Virus record (IMG/VR): IMGVR_UViG_3300034374_007455 | Coordinates: 1 to 26,006 of that record | Strand: one strand, 5' to 3' | Source of the DNA: a virus | DNA: 26,006 bases | Shown here: in pieces, positions 22,405-26,006 of the stretch | Position numbering within the stretch: the stretch's first letter is position 1 | How the letters are laid out: every line of letters begins with the position of its first letter | Position numbers and translations under genes: made by a program | The notes under the pieces: model-generated | Told to the model about the DNA's origin: nothing | The model's database searches: none | Seen by the model: the letters and a program-made list of their open reading frames with translations, nothing else

Positions 22405-22695
22405 ATGTTCGAGAATACAGAATACCCTAATTTTATGGTCTGGATAATTAGACGTAAAAATACACTATCGCAATTTGAATTATCAGAAGCAGTAAAGAAA
22501 AGCGAAGCCCTAATTAGTCTTTGGTGTAATGGCAAAAACATACCAAGATTAGATACTCTAGTACTACTTTGTAATCTATTCGCAGACGATACGATAACAG
22601 CAGAAGAGTTACTAACAGAAGCAGTACAAAAAATACGACTAGATATTATGCTAAAAAATGGGGTTTACGATGATTACATAAAGGGGGACCAATGA
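22405..22695 (+). CDS. XRE/Cro-type HTH protein (96 aa)
   Basis: An AGGAG site precedes the ATG. Residues ~18-58 form an XRE-type helix-turn-helix: NTLSQFELSEAVKKSEALIS then LWCNGKNIPRLDTLVLLCNLF, including the usual W-x-x-G-x-x-x-P turn. A C-terminal helix pair (ELLTEAVQKIRLDIML) could allow dimerisation. It is a likely repressor or control protein for the divergent region just upstream. Two shorter neighbours at 23126 and 23350 share the G-x-x-x-P and A-rich helix pattern. Confidence 0.8.
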   Translation: MFENTEYPNFMVWIIRRKNTLSQFELSEAVKKSEALISLWCNGKNIPRLDTLVLLCNLFADDTITAEELLTEAVQKIRLDIMLKNGVYDDYIKGDQ

Positions 22696-23129
22696 AATTT
22701 ATAATTACATTACCTGGTAAACCATACCCCCAGCCAAGGGTACGACATGGTAAATTTGGTATTTATTACTCTAATGAACATCGAGATAAAGTTACAGCTA
22801 CTTCTAAATTTTTACAGGCATGTGCAGATTTACAAAAATGGGAGAAGGCTACAGGACCAGTAAAAGTAACTATAGTAACTGTTACAAAGTGTCCATTAAA
22901 AATGAATAAACAAGTAGTATGTAAGGGTAAAAGATTATACAGACCTATCAGACCAGATATAGATAACTACGCAAAATATATATTAGATTGCTGTAGTAGG
23001 GCTGGTAATATTTGGGAAGATGATAGCCTAGTTACAGAACTTGTACAAAAGGACTTTTATGGCATACCAGAAGAAGATAGCTATACACAGGTAACGATAG
23101 AAAACATAGAAAAATATGGTGATTTATGA
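22692..23129 (+). CDS. rusA: RusA-type Holliday junction resolvase
   Basis: Protein of 145 aa, full length for RusA. The N-terminus has LPGKPYPQPRVRHG, and the active site is RPDIDNYAKYILD with D89, D91 and K95, then IWEDDSLV with D110/D111, and K120 in VQKDFYG. These match the conserved Asp cluster and Lys of RusA. It cleaves branched DNA made during phage recombination and replication and may resolve DNA before packaging. The start lies in an ATGA overlap with the XRE gene and the stop in an ATGA overlap with the next gene. Confidence 0.92.
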   Translation: MKFIITLPGKPYPQPRVRHGKFGIYYSNEHRDKVTATSKFLQACADLQKWEKATGPVKVTIVTVTKCPLKMNKQVVCKGKRLYRPIRPDIDNYAKYILDCCSRAGNIWEDDSLVTELVQKDFYGIPEEDSYTQVTIENIEKYGDL

Positions 23130-23353
23130 CATTTATAGATTGGTTAAAAAAATATATTCCACCTGGACAGGAAAATAGAGTACTGGAAAAGGCAGGACTA
23201 GACCCAAAGAATATTACCAGATGGAAAAAAACAGGATGTAAACCCCGGGTAATGCCTATTATATATGTAAGTATGGCAATATCTCTAGAATTTGGACACG
23301 ATTACAAACAAGTAGTAACAGAAGGCTTAAAGGCTGCTGCGAGGTTAACATGA
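23126..23353 (+). CDS. XRE-like mini-protein (75 aa)
   Basis: Starts in an ATGA overlap with rusA. After an N-terminal helix (FIDWLKKYIPPGQENRVLEK) comes AGLDPKNITRWKKTGCKPRV, which matches the recognition-helix and W-x-x-x-G-x-x-P turn of XRE proteins, then a helix pair (MPIIYVSMAISLEFGHDYKQ) and VVTEGLKAAARL. The domain is shorter than usual. It could bind DNA weakly or act as a decoy partner of the larger XRE protein. Assignment is by pattern only. Confidence 0.6.
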   Translation: MTFIDWLKKYIPPGQENRVLEKAGLDPKNITRWKKTGCKPRVMPIIYVSMAISLEFGHDYKQVVTEGLKAAARLT

Positions 23354-23571
23354 AACAGTTTTTTAAAAAATATGTAACAGATAGAATACACGAACGTCTA
23401 TTAGTATCTGGTCTTAAATATGGGGAGCTGTGGAAATATAAAGAAGGGGAGTATTTACCCAAGCCAGCAACATTATATAAAATTTGTTTTGTTGTAGCAG
23501 CAGAAAGTAAAATGGATGTAAACGACGTTTTATACGATGCAGTACAATGTATTACAGGAGATAAGGCATGA
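23350..23571 (+). CDS. XRE-like mini-protein paralogue (73 aa)
   Basis: Starts in an ATGA overlap. It parallels its upstream neighbour: a helix, then LLVSGLKYGELWKYKEGEYL, then PKPATLYKICFVVAAESKMD and VNDVLYDAVQCI. The order of conserved positions (G-L, W/Y-K, G, P, A-rich helix, D, V-x-x-(A/G)) matches across both, which suggests local duplication. Recognition-helix residues differ, so DNA binding, if any, would have a different target. Function is not known. Confidence 0.6.
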   Translation: MKQFFKKYVTDRIHERLLVSGLKYGELWKYKEGEYLPKPATLYKICFVVAAESKMDVNDVLYDAVQCITGDKA

Positions 23572-23795
23572 TATACAACAGAGACCAAGTACTACAAAGT
23601 ATGCTATTTGAGGACTTACAAGACCTAGATTTATTGGCTATAAATAAAGATAGGGAATGGATTTATTTAATTATAAATGGTTCGATAATTCCCAGCAAAA
23701 AAGAACTATTAGAACTGCTGGAAGAAATAGCAAGATTAAAAAACGACAATATACACAGATTAAAACTTAAATATAACTATTGGCTTTTAGTCTAG
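23568..23795 (+). CDS. Small hypothetical protein (75 aa)
   Basis: Starts in an ATGA overlap with the previous gene. It is acidic and helical (QVLQSMLFEDLQDLDLLAIN, then KKELLELLEEIARLKNDNIH) with a hydrophobic centre (WIYLIINGSIIP). Its last codons run into the methyltransferase remnant in another frame, so its natural C-terminus may have been replaced at that junction. No family is recognised. Confidence 0.6.
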   Translation: MIYNRDQVLQSMLFEDLQDLDLLAINKDREWIYLIINGSIIPSKKELLELLEEIARLKNDNIHRLKLKYNYWLLV

Positions 23796-23878
23796 ATGGG
23801 TACGAACTAGATACAGATTATTACGAAGCAGCAAAACAACGATTAGAAAAACACCAACAACAATTGAAACTATTTTAG
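23777..23878 (+). pseudogene. Remnant C-terminus of a second DNA methyltransferase
   Basis: The frame after the TAA at 23774-23776 has no start codon and reads to TAG at 23876-23878. It contains GYELDTDYYEAAKQRLEKHQ then QQLKLF, which lines up with the C-terminus of the intact methyltransferase (GIELDTDIFLKACKRLEEHQ then TQLQLPL). The DNA also matches closely (CGAACTAGATACAGAT in both). All catalytic and SAM motifs are missing. This is most simply the tail end of a deleted methyltransferase gene. Part of it overlaps the end of the 75-aa gene. Confidence 0.75.
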
Positions 23879-23887
23879 GGGATATAG

Positions 23888-24748
23888 ATGGAAAAAATAA
23901 AGTATTGGAGAAGCAGAAACATATTAGATACGAGAGGACAAAATATAGAAAGTACTGTACTGGACTTTTTTAAATTTGTTGGGGCTAGTCGCTTAAATGT
24001 ACCCAGTAAAGATAAGGTACCTGTTTGGGCCCCTGTAACATATAGGGGAACTAGATGTACAGCCAATGTAGAAAATATTTATTTTATGGTCTTTGATATA
24101 GACGATGGTCTTGTATATTGGGATATCGAACCCCAGATAGTATACAGGAATATATATTACTGGCATCAAACATATAACCATACAGACGAACATTGGAAAT
24201 TTCGGTTAATTTTTCCTTTAGAAAAACCTGTTAAAAAAGAAGATTGGTTAGATTATTGGGAAGCTGGCCAAAGATGGTTTTCAGAAGTTACAGGACATGA
24301 AGGTACAGATAAAGTTTGTAAAGATGCTGGGAGATGTTATTACGTAAAGGCATCGAAAACAGATAAAGAACCCTGGGGGGTATCTGCATGGGATAAACTT
24401 GTATATCTGAACTTAGACGATATCGTACAGGACATTAGAGAAGAGAAGAAATTTCAAGCAAAGATAAAAGACGATTTACGAAGAAGACAGCAGGAACTTT
24501 TACTAGACCTTCCCAAAGCAGACCAGGAAAGACTAGAGAAATATAAAAGATTGAATTCTAGAGAAGCCAGAACACGTAAAGCATACGAATTAGGGGCTGT
24601 AATAAAAGACGATATAGCACGTAAAATTAAATGCCCTAAATGTAATCGTAATACTGTATGGTTTGGATTGGACCCTGAACAAAAACAAAGTGCAGAATGT
24701 AACCATAAAAATAGTTGTGGATGGTTCGGCTTTGTAAACAATTTATAA
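23888..24748 (+). CDS. AEP-like DNA primase with C-terminal zinc ribbon
   Basis: Protein of 286 aa. Residues 68-73 give VFDIDD with D70 and D72, the metal-binding pair; WHQTYNHTDEHWKFRLIFPL (~92-111) resembles the 'S/T-x-x-H ... R-x-x-(F/L)' segment; and D141, D146 and R149 (GTDKVCKDAGRCYY) match the third catalytic region of archaeo-eukaryotic-type primases. A charged linker leads to a zinc ribbon C249-x2-C252 ... C271-x5-C277. It would make primers for phage replication, with the helicase encoded next. A binding site is weak (GGGGATATAG). Confidence 0.8.
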   Translation: MEKIKYWRSRNILDTRGQNIESTVLDFFKFVGASRLNVPSKDKVPVWAPVTYRGTRCTANVENIYFMVFDIDDGLVYWDIEPQIVYRNIYYWHQTYNHTDEHWKFRLIFPLEKPVKKEDWLDYWEAGQRWFSEVTGHEGTDKVCKDAGRCYYVKASKTDKEPWGVSAWDKLVYLNLDDIVQDIREEKKFQAKIKDDLRRRQQELLLDLPKADQERLEKYKRLNSREARTRKAYELGAVIKDDIARKIKCPKCNRNTVWFGLDPEQKQSAECNHKNSCGWFGFVNNL

Positions 24749-24807
24749 CAACAATAACAAAAAAATGACCTTAACAATTAACAACAATACACTATAATGA
24801 GGAAATT

Positions 24808-26006
24808 ATGATTTTTCAAAAACTACGACAAACATTACCAGAAAACCAAGTACTTTTACTTTTACAACGTACAGCTCCTGTAAGGGATAAAAATACAGAT
24901 GCTATAATAACTGCTGGTAGAGTACTCCCATCTGAGGAAAATATAAGAACCATCTTAAAATATGATTCTAGGATAGCAGACAGCATAGCCTATAATGTTT
25001 TCGCAGACCGGTTACTATATGAAGGGCAGGAAATAAACGACGAAATACTAACAGAACTACGATTCTGGTTAGCAGATGAATACAACATGCGCAATAAATA
25101 TGGTAATTTGGTAGATGCTGGGACTCTGGAAACCGTTTTACATTGGTATGGAAGACAAAAAAAGATAGACCCTTTAGCAGACTATCTAAACGGCTTAAAA
25201 TGGGATGGTATACCCAGATTGCATCTATTATTTCCCAAGTACTTCGACTCTGAAAATACAGAACTGATACAGGAAATTGGTGTAAAATGGGCTGTTTCCT
25301 GCGTAGCTAGGGGTTTAGTAGGGGGTGCTAAAGTAGATACAGTATTAGTACTGGTAGGTAAACAGGGTGTAAAAAAGTCTTCTGCTTTACGTACATTGGC
25401 TGGTCTAGATTGGTTTAGCGATTCCCATCTAGATATACGTAGTAAAGAAGCATACCAGTTAATACATAGTTCTGGGGTATGGATTTGGGAATTAGCAGAA
25501 CTGCAAGCGATAAAAACCAGAGATGCAGAGAACGTAAAAATGTTTTTATCTTCCCAAAGGGATAGATATAGACCATCATACGGTAGACTCCCAGTTACCA
25601 AAGACAGAAGGGTAATATTTACCGCTACGACGAACGAAGTTAGTTTTTTGTCTGATGATGAAAACAGACGATTTTTACCCATCCAAGTAGGGAACGAAAT
25701 AAAAATAGATGCTTTGCGAGAAGATAGGGACCAATTATGGGCAGAAGCTGTAGCATTATATAAAGATGGTAGTACATGGTGGTTAGACGATAAATATAAC
25801 GATGACCTTAAAGAATACCAAACCAGTTTCCATATAGAAGACCCTTGGGAAGCAGCATGTAAAAAGGGATTAGAAGACCCACAGGACGAAGGGGTAACCA
25901 TAGACGAAATTTTAAATATCTTAGAGTTACCCCAGCACCAAAGACATAAGGGTACAGTAATGCGAATTGCGAAGATATTACAGCGAATGGGATGCAATAA
26001 AAAACA
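24808..26006 (+). CDS. VapE/VirE-type replicative helicase, truncated by window end
   Basis: The frame is open from ATG 24808 (GAGGAAATT upstream) to the last base; 399 residues are visible. The family core is clear: a P-loop at 184-192 (GKQGVKKSS), Walker B-like GVWIWELAEL (223-232), SQRDRYRPSYGR (249-260), VIFTATTN (269-276) and NRRFLPI (286-292, arginine finger region). The P-loop has Lys where the Gly before the catalytic Lys is usual. The protein would unwind the replication origin with the primase encoded upstream. An N-terminal ~130-aa helical region precedes the ATPase. The C-terminus lies beyond the window. Confidence 0.92.
   Translation, partial: MIFQKLRQTLPENQVLLLLQRTAPVRDKNTDAIITAGRVLPSEENIRTILKYDSRIADSIAYNVFADRLLYEGQEINDEILTELRFWLADEYNMRNKYGNLVDAGTLETVLHWYGRQKKIDPLADYLNGLKWDGIPRLHLLFPKYFDSENTELIQEIGVKWAVSCVARGLVGGAKVDTVLVLVGKQGVKKSSALRTLAGLDWFSDSHLDIRSKEAYQLIHSSGVWIWELAELQAIKTRDAENVKMFLSSQRDRYRPSYGRLPVTKDRRVIFTATTNEVSFLSDDENRRFLPIQVGNEIKIDALREDRDQLWAEAVALYKDGSTWWLDDKYNDDLKEYQTSFHIEDPWEAACKKGLEDPQDEGVTIDEILNILELPQHQRHKGTVMRIAKILQRMGCNKK

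Noticed and set aside
24771-24798. TTAACA-16-TATAAT promoter before the helicase gene
   Set aside because: Transcription would start about 3 nt before the ATG and omit the GAGGA site; possible only if leaderless, so not listed as a promoter.
25182-25997. 271-codon open frame on the minus strand opposite the helicase gene
   Set aside because: It is antisense to a clear VapE/VirE-type helicase, has Ser/Leu-rich shadow composition and no ribosome binding site.
1-26006. TGA recoded as a sense codon
   Set aside because: TGA is rare as a stop but ends several genes cleanly at ATGA overlaps, and no gene reads through TGA.

Overview
The window is one continuous stretch of a tailed double-stranded DNA bacteriophage genome (class Caudoviricetes). 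It is AT-rich, densely packed and almost entirely transcribed left to right. A tail tube, a frameshifted tail-assembly chaperone and a tape measure are present, but I see no sheath gene, so a siphovirus-type particle with a non-contractile tail is the best reading. Shine-Dalgarno sites of AGGAG/GGGG type are common and the standard bacterial code fits, with TGA used as a stop mainly at ATGA gene overlaps. The host cannot be named from the sequence. I saw no integrase, tRNA, rRNA, CRISPR array or insertion sequence.

Layout: (1) 76-4655, packaging: small terminase-like HTH protein, a beta-class DNA methyltransferase, a 64-aa protein, large terminase and portal. (2) 4755-9324, head: coiled-coil scaffold candidate, two small beta-rich proteins, a 602-aa repeat fibre, a minus-strand 94-aa gene and the major capsid protein. 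Terminators follow the fibre and the capsid genes. (3) 9433-12400, unknown 217-aa and 48-aa proteins, a 108-aa structural candidate, connector and tail-completion candidates and the tail tube. (4) 12427-20509, tail: chaperone G and G-T made by a well-formed -1 frameshift signal, an HK97-gp10-like protein, tape measure, a 1101-aa Asp-box propeller protein and a tail hub. (5) 20534-21551, lysis: a His/Cys lysin candidate and a BhlA-like holin. (6) 21552-21919, a two-gene minus-strand island whose 42-aa membrane protein is easily overlooked, facing an inverted-repeat-rich divergent control region. (7) 22013-26006, early/replication genes joined mostly by ATGA overlaps: small XRE-like proteins, RusA, a methyltransferase C-terminal remnant, an AEP-like primase and a VapE/VirE-type helicase cut by the window end.

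The most notable non-gene signals are: near-total absence of GATC (two copies in 26 kb by my reading); a recurrent GG(A)n-ACCGAC-ATG leader before four genes; a 9-nt exact complement of that leader displayed in the loop of the post-capsid terminator; and the -1 frameshift cassette (A AAT TTT, 7-nt spacer, 11-bp stem) in the tail chaperone. Functions are assigned by motif recognition and gene order only; no database search was possible.
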